A stretch of 64,000 nucleotides of DNA from Acidovorax sp. NCPPB 4044 (GCF_028069655.1 NZ_JAMCOS010000001.1:3006001-3070000); one strand, 5' to 3'; counted from the stretch's first letter, positions 1-9,053 are shown. Made by a program: numbers and translations. Notes: generated by a model not told the origin, from the sequence alone.

Positions 1-92
1 CACCTGTGTGTAAGCAGGTGCACTTCCGGTTGAATGCCCGCGCCCGCGCCCCCACCATGCTCCGATAACGATCAACTCCTCCGAGGAACTTC

Positions 93-980
93 ATGAGCGA
101 TAACTCCGCGATCCGCAAAGCCGTCTTCCCCGTGGCCGGTCTGGGAACCCGATTCCTGCCCGCCACGAAAGCATCCCCCAAGGAGATGCTGCCGGTCGTG
201 GACAAGCCGCTGATCCAGTACGCCGTCGAGGAGGCCTACTCGGCCGGCATCCGCCACATGATCTTCGTCACGGGCCGCAGCAAGCGCGCCATTGAAGACC
301 ATTTCGACACCGCCTACGAGCTCGAGAACGAGCTGGAAGCCGCGGGCAAGAATGAATTGCTGCAACTCGTGCGCTCGGTCGCCCCGAACGACATGGACTG
401 CGCCTTCGTGCGCCAGCCGCGCTCGCTGGGCCTGGGCCACGCCGTGCTGTGCGCCGAGCCGCTCGTGGGCCGCGAGCCCTTCGCCGTCCTGCTGGCCGAC
501 GACCTCATGGTCGGCGCGCCTGGCGGCCTGCCCGTCATGGCGCAGATGGCGGCCGCCTTCCGCAAGCAGGGACGTTCGCTGCTGGCCGTGCAGGAAGTCC
601 CGCAGGACCAGGTCCGGCGCTACGGCATCGTGGCGGGCGAGCCCGCCGGCGGCCCGCTGATCCGCATCGACCGCATCGTGGAGAAGCCCGCGCCCGAAGA
701 CGCGCCCTCGCGCATGGGCGTGGCCGGCCGCTACATCCTCACGCCGGGCGTGTTCGACGAGATCCGCAACCAGCCCCAGGGCGTGGGCGGCGAGATCCAG
801 CTCACCGACGCGATCGCCCGGCTCATGGGCCGCGAGGCCGTCTACGCCTTCCGCTACGAAGGCAAGCGCTACGACTGCGGCAGCAAGGAAGGCTTCCTGG
901 AAGCCACGGTGGAACTAGCGCTGCAGCATCCGCAGGTCGGCACCGCATTCCGCGAGTACCTCAAGACCGTCGAGATCTGA
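93..980 (+). CDS. galU: UTP--glucose-1-phosphate uridylyltransferase
   Basis: Makes UDP-glucose from UTP and glucose-1-phosphate in the cytoplasm, feeding exopolysaccharide, LPS and osmoregulated glucan synthesis. The 295-aa length is normal for bacterial GalU. The N-terminus carries the nucleotidyltransferase signature ([20 protein letters not shown], about residues 12-31), followed by the conserved EMLPVVDKP segment and, near the C-terminus, the [12 protein letters not shown] motif. The ATG follows a GAGGAAC-like ribosome site about 8 nt upstream. It is monocistronic: a strong bidirectional hairpin lies between it and the convergent tusA-like gene. Confidence 0.97.
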   Translation: MSDNSAIRKAVFPVAGLGTRFLPATKASPKEMLPVVDKPLIQYAVEEAYSAGIRHMIFVTGRSKRAIEDHFDTAYELENELEAAGKNELLQLVRSVAPNDMDCAFVRQPRSLGLGHAVLCAEPLVGREPFAVLLADDLMVGAPGGLPVMAQMAAAFRKQGRSLLAVQEVPQDQVRRYGIVAGEPAGGPLIRIDRIVEKPAPEDAPSRMGVAGRYILTPGVFDEIRNQPQGVGGEIQLTDAIARLMGREAVYAFRYEGKRYDCGSKEGFLEATVELALQHPQVGTAFREYLKTVEI

Positions 981-1027
981 GCCTGGCTCCGGCCCTCCGT
1001 GCCCACTGGGGCCGGCCGCTCCTGAAC

Positions 1028-1056
1028 GACAAAGGCGCCCTATGGGCGCCTTTGTC
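1028..1056. terminator. Bidirectional rho-independent terminator
   Basis: A perfect 13-bp inverted repeat (GACAAAGGCGCCC / GGGCGCCTTTGTC) with a 3-nt loop sits between the convergent galU and tusA-like genes. It has A-rich and T-rich flanks inside the stem on both sides, so it can serve transcripts from either strand. Confidence 0.85.
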
Positions 1057-1093
1057 ATGGGGGGTCTCCGTGCGTTGGCCCGCCGGCTGGGTG

Positions 1094-1321
1094 TCAGCGG
1101 CGCCGCAGCACGTGGATGAATTCGTTGCCTTCGGTCGCCTGCTCCAGCAGCTCGTTGCCGGTCTGCTTGGCGAACGCCTGGAAGTCGCGCAGCGAGCCGT
1201 TGTCGGTGGACACCACCTTCAGCACCTCTCCGCTGGCCATCGCAGACAGCGCCTTCTTGGCTTTGAGGATGGGCAGCGGGCAGTTCAGACCGCGGGTGTC
1301 GATTTCCTGGTGGATGTGCAT
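1094..1321 (-). CDS. TusA/SirA-family sulfur-carrier-like protein
   Basis: A 75-aa protein of the TusA/YeeD/SirA family, small cytoplasmic sulfur-relay proteins. The signature CPxPxxK is visible near residue 13 (GLNCPLPILKAKKAL), with the conserved Cys that carries persulfide in TusA. The start was set at the ATG giving MHIHQEIDTRGLNCP, the usual family N-terminus; the same frame stays open upstream but that part lacks family similarity. It lies between the galU terminator and a co-oriented NUDIX gene. Whether it acts in tRNA thiolation or another sulfur pathway cannot be told from sequence. Confidence 0.88.
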   Translation of the reverse strand: MHIHQEIDTRGLNCPLPILKAKKALSAMASGEVLKVVSTDNGSLRDFQAFAKQTGNELLEQATEGNEFIHVLRRR

Positions 1322-1353
1322 CGTCGTCGGCTTCTGGGGCGAAGAGGAGGATT

Positions 1354-1899
1354 CTACGCAGCGGGCGCTGCGCTGCGGCCCGGCCATTCCGCGAACGTGG
1401 GCTCGATGCCGCGCCCGCGCAGCCAGTCGGCCAGCGCCTGGCCCGTGCCCGACGGCCAGCACCGCACCGCCTCCGGCACGATGAGCCGGTAGTCCACCAG
1501 CTCGGGCGAGAGCCGCACCTCGCCCTGCGCCACCGCGTGGTACGCCACGATCACCTGGTTCATGCGCTGGAAGTCATAGACGCCGATCAGCGAAAGCGCG
1601 CTCACCGCCAGGTTCGTCTCCTCCCGGATCTCGCGCACGATGCCGTCCTGCGGCGTTTCGCCGGCCTCCATGAAGCCCGTGATGAGCGCGAAGGCCTTGT
1701 GTTCCCATGCGGCGTTGCGCGCCAGGAGCACGCGGCCGTCCAGCTCCACCACCGCGGCCAGGACGGGCGTGGGATTGTTCCAGTGCGTCCAGCCGCAGGC
1801 CGGGCAGCGCAGCCGCCGGCGCTCTCCGCCATCCTCCAGCGCGGTCACCCACGCCAGGACATCGGCACACTGCGGACAGAAGCGGGGTTCGGGTGGCAT
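1354..1899 (-). CDS. NUDIX hydrolase with N-terminal zinc ribbon
   Basis: A 181-aa protein with an N-terminal Cys4 zinc ribbon (CPQC near residue 8 and CPACGW near residue 33) followed by a Nudix fold. The Nudix box is clear at about residues 74-96 (GFMEAGETPQDGIVREIREE), with Asn where the consensus usually has Gly after REEx. This layout resembles the NADH pyrophosphatase group, but the protein is shorter than NudC and the SQPWPFPxS motif of NudC is absent, so the substrate is unknown. It is transcribed toward the tusA-like gene, 32 nt away. Confidence 0.85.
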   Translation of the reverse strand: MPPEPRFCPQCADVLAWVTALEDGGERRRLRCPACGWTHWNNPTPVLAAVVELDGRVLLARNAAWEHKAFALITGFMEAGETPQDGIVREIREETNLAVSALSLIGVYDFQRMNQVIVAYHAVAQGEVRLSPELVDYRLIVPEAVRCWPSGTGQALADWLRGRGIEPTFAEWPGRSAAPAA

Positions 1900-1910
1900 G
1901 CAATCGCCTC

Positions 1911-1955
1911 GCTATGTTTTTTATAGCAAATAATCCAATGAATCCGGCGGCATGG
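1911..1955 (+). repeat. Dispersed ATAGC palindrome repeat, copy 1 (partial)
   Basis: A short inverted repeat GCTAT-N7-ATAGC is followed by CCAATGAATCCGGCGGCATGG. This is the same core seen near 6.9, 27.8, 30.8, 31.9, 35.7 and 44.5 kb. It lies between the NUDIX gene start and the 3' end of cysM. The second hairpin of the full-length form is only weakly recognisable here. Confidence 0.7.
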
Positions 1956-1990
1956 AGCACATTTGGCATCCAACCCGATGCCGCATGCCG

Positions 1991-2902
1991 TCAGGCAGGG
2001 AACACGCCGGTGGACAGGTAGCGGTCGCCACGGTCGCAGACGACGAAGACGATGGTCGCGTCGCGCTCGCGGCGTGCGATCTCCTGGGCGGCCCAGCAGG
2101 CGCCCGCAGCGGAGATGCCGGCGAAGATGCCCTCCTCGCGCGCGAGGCGGCGGCACATGTCCTCGGCGTCGTCCTGGCCCACGTTGACCGTCTCGTCCAC
2201 GGCGCGCGGATCGTAGATCTTGGGCAGGTATTCCTGCGGCCACTTGCGGATGCCCGGAATGCGCGAGCCGTCCTTCGGCTGCGCGCCCACGATCTGGATC
2301 GCGGGGTTCTTCTCCTTGAGGAAGCGCGACACGCCGGTGATCGTGCCCGTGGTGCCCATGGCGCTCACGAAGTGCGTGATGCGCCCGCCCGTCTGCTCCC
2401 AGAGCTCGGGGCCCGTGGTCTCGTAGTGGATGCGGGGGTTGTCGGGATTGGCGAACTGGTCGAGCACCACGCCCTTGCCCTGCTTGACCATGTTCTCGGC
2501 CAGATCGCGGGCATATTCCATTCCGCCGCTCTTGGGCGTGAGGATCAGTTCGGCCCCGAAGGCCTTCATGGTCTGGGCGCGCTCCACGGACAGATCCTCG
2601 GGCATCACCAGCACCATGCGGTAGCCCTTGATCGCCGCCGCCATCGCCAGGGCGATGCCGGTGTTGCCGGACGTGGCTTCGATGAGCGTGTCGCCCGGGC
2701 GGATCTCGCCGCGCTCCTCGGCGCGCCGGATCATCGACAGCGCGGGCCGGTCCTTCACGGAGCCGGCCGGGTTGTTGCCCTCCAGCTTGCCCAGCACGAC
2801 GTTGCCGTTGGCGGTGTTTTCCTGGGCGCCGATGCGCTGCAGTGCGACCAGGGGCGTGCGGCCGATGGCGTCTTCGATGGTGGGGTAGGTCGTCGTAGGC
2901 AT
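1991..2902 (-). CDS. cysM: Cysteine synthase B (O-acetylserine sulfhydrylase)
   Basis: A 303-aa PLP enzyme forming cysteine from O-acetylserine and sulfide or thiosulfate. The PLP lysine motif is visible as NPAGSVKDRPA (about residues 44-54) and the phosphate/substrate loop as EATSGNTGIA (about 74-83). Length and the MPTTTYPTIEDAIGRTPLV start fit CysM rather than the longer CysK. It is divergent from the tRNA-Leu gene, with only 43 bp between its start codon and the tRNA. Confidence 0.93.
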   Translation of the reverse strand: MPTTTYPTIEDAIGRTPLVALQRIGAQENTANGNVVLGKLEGNNPAGSVKDRPALSMIRRAEERGEIRPGDTLIEATSGNTGIALAMAAAIKGYRMVLVMPEDLSVERAQTMKAFGAELILTPKSGGMEYARDLAENMVKQGKGVVLDQFANPDNPRIHYETTGPELWEQTGGRITHFVSAMGTTGTITGVSRFLKEKNPAIQIVGAQPKDGSRIPGIRKWPQEYLPKIYDPRAVDETVNVGQDDAEDMCRRLAREEGIFAGISAAGACWAAQEIARRERDATIVFVVCDRGDRYLSTGVFPA

Positions 2903-2917
2903 AGCGCGCTACTGTGC

Positions 2918-2923
2918 CATAAT
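2918..2923 (+). promoter_or_regulatory. Probable -10 element for tRNA-Leu
   Basis: CATAAT lies 22 nt before the tRNA 5' end, which fits a -10 box with initiation near 2930. No convincing -35 hexamer is seen at 17 bp, so the assignment rests on position and the -10 match only. Confidence 0.4.
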
Positions 2924-2945
2924 CCGCGACTTCCTTCTTTGCGTC

Positions 2946-3030
2946 GCCCGGGTGGTGAAATTGGTAGACGCAGGGGACTCAAAATCCCCCGCCGCAAGGC
3001 GTGCCGGTTCGATTCCGGCCCCGGGCACCA
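2946..3030 (+). tRNA. tRNA-Leu (anticodon CAA)
   Basis: An 85-nt class II tRNA with a long variable arm. The acceptor stem GCCCGGG pairs with CCCGGGC at 3020-3026, followed by discriminator A and an encoded CCA. The anticodon loop CTCAAAA between GGGGA and TCCCC gives anticodon CAA, reading UUG. The T-arm GGTTCGATTCC is intact. Confidence 0.97.
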
Positions 3031-3213
3031 GCGCTGCAGCCACTGCGGTGCTTGCAACCTCCGGACCCTCGCCCGCCACGGGCGCAGACCGATCCGGCTG
3101 GGTTCTTCCCCTCCCCAAACCGTTTCTCGCACACACCGTCGTGCTTTCGGCCGGTCCCGAAGGCCAGCCAGCGTTCGCGCGAGAAGAAAAAGATCCGGGT
3201 GAAGTTCAGGGGT

Positions 3214-3438
3214 TCAGCGCGACCATTTGCGGTCGGGCTTGGGCTCGACGGTGATGTCCACGTGCTTCTGGACTTCCGGGCGGCCGGTGTGCGGGTTCGT
3301 GTCCACCACGTCTTCCAGAGAGATCTTGCTGACCTCGCTCTGGGTCTCCGACTCCAGTTGCTCCAGGACCTCGCCGACGCGCTTTTCGGCGGCGTCCACC
3401 TGTTTCTGCGACGGGGCGGCGGGGGGGCGGTTCAGCAT
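3214..3438 (-). CDS. Small hypothetical protein
   Basis: A 74-aa hydrophilic protein starting MLNRPPAAPSQKQVDAAEKR, without signal peptide or membrane segment. The middle is acidic and predicted helical (EKRVGEVLEQLESETQSEVSK), the C-terminus basic. An AAGGAC-type ribosome site lies just upstream of the ATG. I do not recognise a family. It stands alone between tRNA-Leu and a tiny membrane-protein ORF. Confidence 0.6.
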   Translation of the reverse strand: MLNRPPAAPSQKQVDAAEKRVGEVLEQLESETQSEVSKISLEDVVDTNPHTGRPEVQKHVDITVEPKPDRKWSR

Positions 3439-3648
3439 GATCGGGAGGTCCTTTTCTTCGGATGGTCTGCCCGCCGCACGCTGGATGCCTGCGATGGGGT
3501 CTCAGGCGACGCGGTCAATACGGCGGAGCGTCCGCCGGCTCGGGCGGAGGTGCGGGCACATCGGGTTCGACCGGCTGGTCGCCCTTGTCTGCGGGGGTGC
3601 GGTTGATGCAACGCATGTAGGAGGCCCAGGGTCCGGACGCGTGCCCGG

Positions 3649-3741
3649 TCAGAAGCCGCTCATCATCGAGGCGGCAAAGTAGGCAATGCCGAGGCTGGAA
3701 AACAGCACGAAGCCGGCGACGACAGTCAGTGTTTCTTTCAT
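3649..3741 (-). CDS. Putative 30-aa single-pass membrane miniprotein
   Basis: A very short reading frame, MKETLTVVAGFVLFSS followed by LGIAYFAASMMSGF, forms one hydrophobic helix with a charged N-terminus. A GAGGG ribosome site sits 6 nt before this ATG; an in-frame ATG two codons upstream (3747) is possible but too close to the site. The composition and site support a translated small membrane protein, but no family is recognised and there is no neighbour that suggests a role. Confidence 0.45.
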   Translation of the reverse strand: MKETLTVVAGFVLFSSLGIAYFAASMMSGF

Positions 3742-4166
3742 GTTCATCCCTCAATCGGAAAGGACCATCGGAAGCAGGCAGTGAAGGAATCGGCCAGTGC
3801 CCAGGACAGCAAAAGGATCGGGAGGTATTGGGGCGGAAGCTGCTCGGCCCGGCGCGGAACATCGGAGAACATGCCGTCGGCCTGGAAGGAGAGACTCCGA
3901 CGCCGGAGTGTCTGCAGCCGCTGCGGGATGCTCCCCGGGGTCCGCAGGCTCTGCTGCTCCCTGGGGCGGCCTGGGTCGAGGAGGGGAACAATTCCCGTCT
4001 CTTGCGAGGCACAGCGGGCAGTTTAGAAAAGAGGGAGATTCCGCGGTGTAGGACGATGGCGGTAACGCTGTCGGACGGGACTGGCCGGCTCGCGGTCGGG
4101 TTGGCCGGCCTCCCCCTGCCCGCCACGCCCGCGCGCCTGGCGGCCTGGCAGGCAGAGTGAACCGCG
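3742..4166. other. Gene-free stretch
   Basis: About 425 bp between the miniprotein and the next small gene. Open frames here lack ribosome sites and have no protein-like composition. No hairpin with a T-run and no recognised RNA was seen. Confidence 0.5.
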
Positions 4167-4397
4167 TCAGGCGTCCTGGCGGCGGATGACCGCCCGGCCG
4201 CTGTCGGTGATGGCCAGGTCGCCGGAGGCGTTCTTGGCGACGTAGCCGCGTTCATAGAGCCTGCCGGAGAGGTGGTGCCGCAGGGCCTCGGGCACGCTGA
4301 TGGCCCGGCCGATCTCCAGTTGCTTGAGGGTTTCGAGTTCATCGACCGTGGGGTCGAAGTAAGGGGCGTGGTACGTGCCGCTCGTGTTGTTGTTCAT
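4167..4397 (-). CDS. Small hypothetical protein, possible winged-helix-like
   Basis: A 76-aa protein starting MNNNTSGTYHAPYFDPTVDE. The second half (LSGRLYERGYVAKNASGDLA followed by ITDSGRAVIRR) reads like the recognition helix and wing of a small winged-helix domain ('L..L...GYV......... IT..G'), which is an inference from pattern only. An AGGAGTACC ribosome site precedes the ATG. No partner gene is adjacent. Confidence 0.6.
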   Translation of the reverse strand: MNNNTSGTYHAPYFDPTVDELETLKQLEIGRAISVPEALRHHLSGRLYERGYVAKNASGDLAITDSGRAVIRRQDA

Positions 4398-4543
4398 GGT
4401 GCCGGTACTCCTTGTGACGATAGGCAGAAAGAAGGCGCAAACGCCTGCTGCGAAGGGGCTCGGGGCGGCCCGGGCTCTACAGCAGGTGGTTACAGCCTAG
4501 CCCGCGCACCCGGCAGGCGCAACCGGACAGGGCGCCGAGCGGC

Positions 4544-5443
4544 TCAAGTCGCGGCCATGTCCTGCAACCACGCCGCGAAGGCCGCGACGACGGGCGGCTG
4601 CGGCTGGGCAGGCGTGACCAGGTAGTAGCCCCGCCCGCCCCGCGGTGGCCGGTCGCAGGCCGGCACCAGCTCGCCGCGCTGGCGCTCGGGTTCGATGAGC
4701 ATCAGGGGCACCAGCGCCACGCCCAGGCCGTGGGCGGCCGCCACGGCCGACATCGAGAACAGCTCGTAGCGGGGCCCGTCCAGCGCATGCTGCGGGGCAT
4801 GCACGCCCATGGCCTCGAACCATTGGCGCCAGGCCAGCGGCCGCGTCGTCTGCTGCAGCAGGGGCAGCGCCGCCAATGCGTCGGGGGCCAGGGGCCGACC
4901 GCCGGGCAGCAGCGCGGGGCTGCAGACGGGCACCACGTCCTCCTGCAGCAGCCACTGGGACTGCGTGCCCGGCCAGTTGCCCACCTGCTCGGGCGTGCCG
5001 GCATAGAGCGCCGCGTCGAAGCCCTCGTCCGCGAACAGGAACGGGCGCACGCGCGTCTCGATGTGCACGACGATGTCGGGGTGCCTTTCGGCCAGCCGCG
5101 GCAGGCGCGGGATCAGCCAGCGCGTGGCGAAGGTGGGCACGGCCGCGAGGTGGATGGAGCCGCCCTGCCCCTGGTGGGCCATCACGTCGAGCGTGTCGCG
5201 CTCCAGGCCTTCGAGCCACCGGCCGACCTGCCGCGCATAGTGCGTGCCGGCCGGCGTCAGGGCCACGCCGTGGCGCGTGCGGCGGAACAGCGCCACGCCC
5301 AGGAATTCCTCCAGCGCCATGATCTGCCGGGACACCGCGCTCTGCGTGAGGAACAGTTCCTGGGCGGCGCGCGTGTAGCTTTCGTGGCGGGCAGCGGCCT
5401 CGAAGCAGGCCAGGGCTTGGGTGGACGGCAGGGTGCGGCGCAT
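4544..5443 (-). CDS. LysR-family transcriptional regulator (GcvA-like)
   Basis: A 299-aa LysR regulator. The N-terminal helix-turn-helix is clear (about residues 18-50, including [20 protein letters not shown]), followed by the periplasmic-binding-like effector domain. The GcvA subgroup is suggested by the start [20 protein letters not shown]. It is divergent from gcdH with a 153-bp spacer holding a palindrome of LysR-box form, so it probably controls the gcdH/CoA-transferase genes in response to a glutarate- or lysine-derived effector (inference). Confidence 0.9.
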   Translation of the reverse strand: MRRTLPSTQALACFEAAARHESYTRAAQELFLTQSAVSRQIMALEEFLGVALFRRTRHGVALTPAGTHYARQVGRWLEGLERDTLDVMAHQGQGGSIHLAAVPTFATRWLIPRLPRLAERHPDIVVHIETRVRPFLFADEGFDAALYAGTPEQVGNWPGTQSQWLLQEDVVPVCSPALLPGGRPLAPDALAALPLLQQTTRPLAWRQWFEAMGVHAPQHALDGPRYELFSMSAVAAAHGLGVALVPLMLIEPERQRGELVPACDRPPRGGRGYYLVTPAQPQPPVVAAFAAWLQDMAAT

Positions 5444-5539
5444 GGGGCAATGCTACCCAGGTATTCCAAGGATTCATTTCTGGATGCCACATCCTCGCTT
5501 GCCACCCATCGCAGGGGCGGCATAGCATGCATGCCACCA

Positions 5540-5554
5540 CTGCATGAAATGCAG
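5540..5554. promoter_or_regulatory. Candidate LysR operator upstream of gcdH
   Basis: CTGCATGAAATGCAG is a perfect 6-bp dyad with a 3-bp centre and contains T-N11-A, the LysR-box form. It lies 42 bp before the gcdH ATG in the spacer shared with the divergent LysR gene. Confidence 0.5.
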
Positions 5555-5596
5555 TTACGGCAAAACACCTTCACCGCGACTTTCAGGAGACCCACC

Positions 5597-6796
5597 ATGG
5601 CCCGCCCTGCCGTCTTCCACTGGGACGACCCGTTCCTGCTCGACCAGCAACTGACCGACGACGAGCGCATGGTGCGCGACGCCGCCGCGGCCTACTGCCA
5701 GGACCGGCTGGCGCCGCGCGTGCTGGAGCAGTTCCGCCACGAGAAGACCGACCTGTCCATCTTCCGCGAGATGGGCGAACTGGGCCTGCTGGGCCCCACC
5801 ATCCCCGAGCAGTACGGCGGCCCGGGCCTCAACTACGTGGCCTACGGTCTCATCGCCCGCGAGATCGAGCGCGTGGATTCCGGCTACCGCTCCATGGCCA
5901 GCGTGCAGAGCTCGCTCGTGATGGTGCCGATCTTCGAATTCGGGACCGAGGCACAGAAGCAGAAGTACCTGCCCAGGCTGGCCAGCGGCGAGTGGATCGG
6001 CTGCTTCGGCCTGACCGAGCCCGACCACGGCTCCGATCCCGGCAGCATGGCGACGCGCGCCCACAAGACCGCCGGCGGCTACCGGCTCAAGGGCAGCAAG
6101 ATGTGGATCACCAACAGCCCCGTGGCCGACGTGTTCGTCGTCTGGGCCAAGGAAGTGACCGAGGCGGGCGCCGTGGGCCCCATCCGCGGCTTCGTGCTCG
6201 AGAAGGGCATGCAGGGCCTGACGGCACCGGCCATCCACGGCAAAGTGGGCCTGCGCGCCTCCATCACGGGCGAGATCGTGATGGACGACGTGTTCGTGCC
6301 CGAAGAAAACGCCTTCCCCGAGGTGCAGGGCCTGAAGGGCCCCTTCACCTGCCTCAACAGCGCGCGCTACGGCATCGCCTGGGGCGCCCTGGGCGCGGCC
6401 GAGTTCTGCTGGCACACGGCGCGCCAGTACACGCTGGACCGCAAGCAGTTCGGCCGCCCGCTGGCCGCGAACCAGCTCATCCAGAAGAAGCTCGCCGACA
6501 TGCAGACCGAGATCGCCATCGGCCTGCAGGCCTGCCTGCGCCTGGGGCGCATGAAGGACGAAGGCACGGCCGCCGTCGAGGCCACCTCGATCATCAAGCG
6601 CAACAGCTGCGGCAAGGCGCTGGACATCGCCCGCATGGCGCGGGACATGATGGGCGGCAACGGCATCAGCGACGAATTCGGGGTGGCGCGGCACCTCGTG
6701 AACCTCGAAGTGGTCAACACCTACGAAGGCACGCACGACGTGCACGCGCTGATCCTGGGCCGCGCACAGACGGGCATCGCCGCCTTCGCCAACTGA
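5597..6796 (+). CDS. gcdH: Glutaryl-CoA dehydrogenase
   Basis: A 399-aa FAD acyl-CoA dehydrogenase that oxidises and decarboxylates glutaryl-CoA to crotonyl-CoA in lysine/tryptophan/glutarate breakdown. Family motifs visible: [16 protein letters not shown] (flavin-binding region), [18 protein letters not shown], and the C-terminal [17 protein letters not shown], whose Glu is the catalytic base. The start is the ATG after TTCAGGAGACCCACC; the frame is open far upstream but that is LysR-region antisense. It pairs with the CoA-transferase downstream. Confidence 0.93.
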   Translation: MARPAVFHWDDPFLLDQQLTDDERMVRDAAAAYCQDRLAPRVLEQFRHEKTDLSIFREMGELGLLGPTIPEQYGGPGLNYVAYGLIAREIERVDSGYRSMASVQSSLVMVPIFEFGTEAQKQKYLPRLASGEWIGCFGLTEPDHGSDPGSMATRAHKTAGGYRLKGSKMWITNSPVADVFVVWAKEVTEAGAVGPIRGFVLEKGMQGLTAPAIHGKVGLRASITGEIVMDDVFVPEENAFPEVQGLKGPFTCLNSARYGIAWGALGAAEFCWHTARQYTLDRKQFGRPLAANQLIQKKLADMQTEIAIGLQACLRLGRMKDEGTAAVEATSIIKRNSCGKALDIARMARDMMGGNGISDEFGVARHLVNLEVVNTYEGTHDVHALILGRAQTGIAAFAN

Positions 6797-6848
6797 AGGA
6801 AAGAAGGCGCAGCGGCCGGGGAGGCGGTTTTCCGCCCTTCCCGCCCTT

Positions 6849-6926
6849 ATGGGATGCTTCAAGGGTGTTTTCAGCCCCATGCCGCCGATTCCATTGGCTA
6901 GTTAGCTATTAATTCGATAGCAATCA
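6849..6926 (-). repeat. Dispersed dual-hairpin repeat, copy 2 (full length)
   Basis: Read on the minus strand this has TTGATTGCTATCGAATTAAT then AGC, the AATGGAATCGGCGGCATGG block, and a tail with AAAACACCCTTGAAGCATCC. It aligns along its whole length with the 84-bp copies in the Rhs island. It fills the gap between gcdH and the CoA-transferase and ends 5 bp before the latter's ATG, so it forms the leader of that gene. Confidence 0.8.
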
Positions 6927-6931
6927 AATCC

Positions 6932-8203
6932 ATGCCAGCCTCCCCTCCTCCCTCCGCGCCCGGCGGCGCCCTCGCGGGCATCCGGGTGCTCGATCTCTCG
7001 CGCGTGCTGGCCGGCCCCTGGTGCACGCAGGTGCTGGCCGACCTGGGCGCGGACGTGGTCAAGGTCGAGCGCCCCGGCGCGGGCGACGACACGCGCCACT
7101 GGGGCCCGCCTTTCCTGAAAGACGCCGAGGGCCGGGACACCGACCAGGCGGCCTACTTCACGGCCTGCAACCGCAACAAGCGCTCCGTCACCATCGACAT
7201 GGCCCACCCGGAGGGCCAGGCGCTGATCCGCGCGCTGGCCGCACAGGCCGACGTGGTGGTGGAGAACTTCAAGGTGGGCGGGCTGCGGCAGTACGGGCTG
7301 GACCACGAGAGCCTGCGCGCGCTGCACCCGCGGCTCATCTACTGCTCGGTGACGGGCTTCGGGCAGGACGGTCCGTACGCCCCCCGCGCGGGCTACGACC
7401 TCATGGTGCAGGCGATGACCGGGCTCATGGACATCACCGGCCGCGCCGACGGCGAGCCCGGCGGCGGCCCGCTGCGCGTGGGCGTGGCGGTGATCGACCT
7501 CTTCACCGGCCTCTACGCCAGCAATGCCATCCTGGCCGCGCTGCACGTGCGCGAGCGGACGGGGGAAGGCCAGCACATCGACATGGCGCTGCTGGACGTG
7601 GGCATGGCCGTGCTGGCCAACCAGGCGGCCGGCTTCCTTGCCACGGGCGCCGCGCCGCAGCGCCAAGGCAACAGCCATCCGAGCCTCGTGCCCTACCAGG
7701 ACTTCCCCACGGCCGACGGCGCCATGCTGCTGGCCATCGGCAACGACGGGCAGTTCGCCCGCTTCTGCGCGGCGGCCGGCCATCCCGAATGGGCGCAGGA
7801 TGCGCGCTTTGCCACCAACACGCTGCGCGTGCAGCACCGCGCCGCCCTGGTGCCACTGATGGAGGCCGTCACCCGCACGCGCACCACCGCGGACTGGGGG
7901 ACGCTGCTGGAGGACAAGGCCGTGCCCTGCGGCCCCATCAACACGGTCGCCCAGGCCTTCGACGACCCGCAGGTGCGCGCGCGCGGCCTGGCCGTCGAGC
8001 TGCCGCGCTGGCCCGGTGGCCAGGCCGGCCCCGACGGCATCGCCACCGTGCGCGGCGTGGCCAGCCCCCTGCGCCTCTCGGCCACGCCACCCGTGCTGCG
8101 GAATGCCCCTCCGGCGCTCGGGCAGCACACCGGCGAGGTGCTGGCGGAACTGGGCGTGGGCGCCGAGGACGTGGCGCGCCTGCGGGCGGCGGGCGTGGTC
8201 TAG
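6932..8203 (+). CDS. CaiB/BaiF (type III) CoA-transferase, probable succinyl-CoA:glutarate CoA-transferase
   Basis: A 423-aa class III CoA-transferase. The N-terminal LSRVLAGPWCTQVLADLGAD VVKVE region, the NRNKRSVTIDM segment and the catalytic-Asp region (YDLMVQAMTGLMDITG) are visible. Position after gcdH and behind a LysR gene argues for activation of glutarate to glutaryl-CoA, as in the SUGCT type; the substrate is inferred from context. No Shine-Dalgarno is evident, because the leader consists of the dispersed repeat at 6849-6926. Confidence 0.88.
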   Translation: MPASPPPSAPGGALAGIRVLDLSRVLAGPWCTQVLADLGADVVKVERPGAGDDTRHWGPPFLKDAEGRDTDQAAYFTACNRNKRSVTIDMAHPEGQALIRALAAQADVVVENFKVGGLRQYGLDHESLRALHPRLIYCSVTGFGQDGPYAPRAGYDLMVQAMTGLMDITGRADGEPGGGPLRVGVAVIDLFTGLYASNAILAALHVRERTGEGQHIDMALLDVGMAVLANQAAGFLATGAAPQRQGNSHPSLVPYQDFPTADGAMLLAIGNDGQFARFCAAAGHPEWAQDARFATNTLRVQHRAALVPLMEAVTRTRTTADWGTLLEDKAVPCGPINTVAQAFDDPQVRARGLAVELPRWPGGQAGPDGIATVRGVASPLRLSATPPVLRNAPPALGQHTGEVLAELGVGAEDVARLRAAGVV

Positions 8204-8394
8204 GGCCGGGGCCCGCGCGAGCGCAGTCAGGGTGCGATCCGACACCCGCTCCCTGCGCAGGTCAACCAAAATGGGGGCCGACGCGTCACACCACCGTCAT
8301 CCTGCCCGTTCACCGCCATGCGCTGCGGGCACCCCATTCACCGCGGCCCACCGGCCCTTCGCCGGTGCCGCCCCAGCAGCGAGACCCGATCCGC

Positions 8395-9033
8395 ATGCCT
8401 CCACTCCTCCTGAAACTCATGGCCGTCGCCACCCTCGGGGCCATGGCGACAGGCTGCGCCACGGTGCCGGGCGATCCGTACTACGACTACGGCTCGGGCT
8501 ACCCGTCGGGCCCGGTCTATTCCAGCCCGTCCTATCCTTCCGGGGTGTACCCGAGCCCGGGCTATTCCTCGGGCGGCTCGGTCACCGTCTATGAGCAGCC
8601 GACCTATGTCGTTCCACGGCCGGCCTACCCGGTCGTGGTGCCCCCGCCGCCTGCCTACGGCTACGGCTACCGGCCCGACCCGCGCGACGACTGGCGACAG
8701 CGCCGCGAGCGCGAGGACCGCGACCGCGCCTGGCGCGAGCGGCGCGACCGAGAAGCCTGGGAAGCGGGCCGCCGCCAGGAGCGGGAGCGGGAGCGGGAGC
8801 GCGAGCGCGAAAGGGATCGCGACCGGGACAGGGACCGCGATCGCGCGATCCGCGAACAGCAGGACCGCGACCGGGCCGTTCGCGAGCAGCGCGACCGCGC
8901 CAACCAGGACCGCATCCGCCGCGAGATCGAGGCGCAGAACCGGGACGCGCAGAACCGCAATCCGCGCCAGGAAGCGCCGAACCGCGGCTTCCCCAACCCG
9001 CTGTTCCAGAATCAGAATCCGAACCGCCAGTGA
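8395..9033 (+). CDS. Lipoprotein with RE/RD-rich charged tail
   Basis: A 212-aa predicted lipoprotein: a hydrophobic leader ends in a lipobox-like ATGC with Cys21. Residues 24-85 are rich in Gly/Tyr/Pro/Ser (YPSGPVYSSPSYPSG). Residues about 95-190 form a highly charged stretch with alternating Arg-Glu then Arg-Asp dipeptides near 125-145. The last part is Asn/Gln/Pro-rich. Low complexity prevents a functional call; an envelope or nucleic-acid/polyanion contact role is only a guess. A DUF4124 gene follows 20 nt downstream on the same strand. Confidence 0.75.
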   Translation: MPPLLLKLMAVATLGAMATGCATVPGDPYYDYGSGYPSGPVYSSPSYPSGVYPSPGYSSGGSVTVYEQPTYVVPRPAYPVVVPPPPAYGYGYRPDPRDDWRQRREREDRDRAWRERRDREAWEAGRRQERERERERERERDRDRDRDRDRAIREQQDRDRAVREQRDRANQDRIRREIEAQNRDAQNRNPRQEAPNRGFPNPLFQNQNPNRQ

Positions 9034-9053
9034 CGGCGCGAAGGAGCCTCTCC

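Noticed and set aside
3515..3616. A 33-codon minus-strand frame (MRCINRTPADKGDQPVEPD, Pro-rich)
   Set aside because: No ribosome site, and low-complexity tail typical of GC-rich noise.
8780..8850. Tandem GCGNGA-like DNA repeat
   Set aside because: Explained as the coding sequence of the Arg-Glu/Arg-Asp tract.
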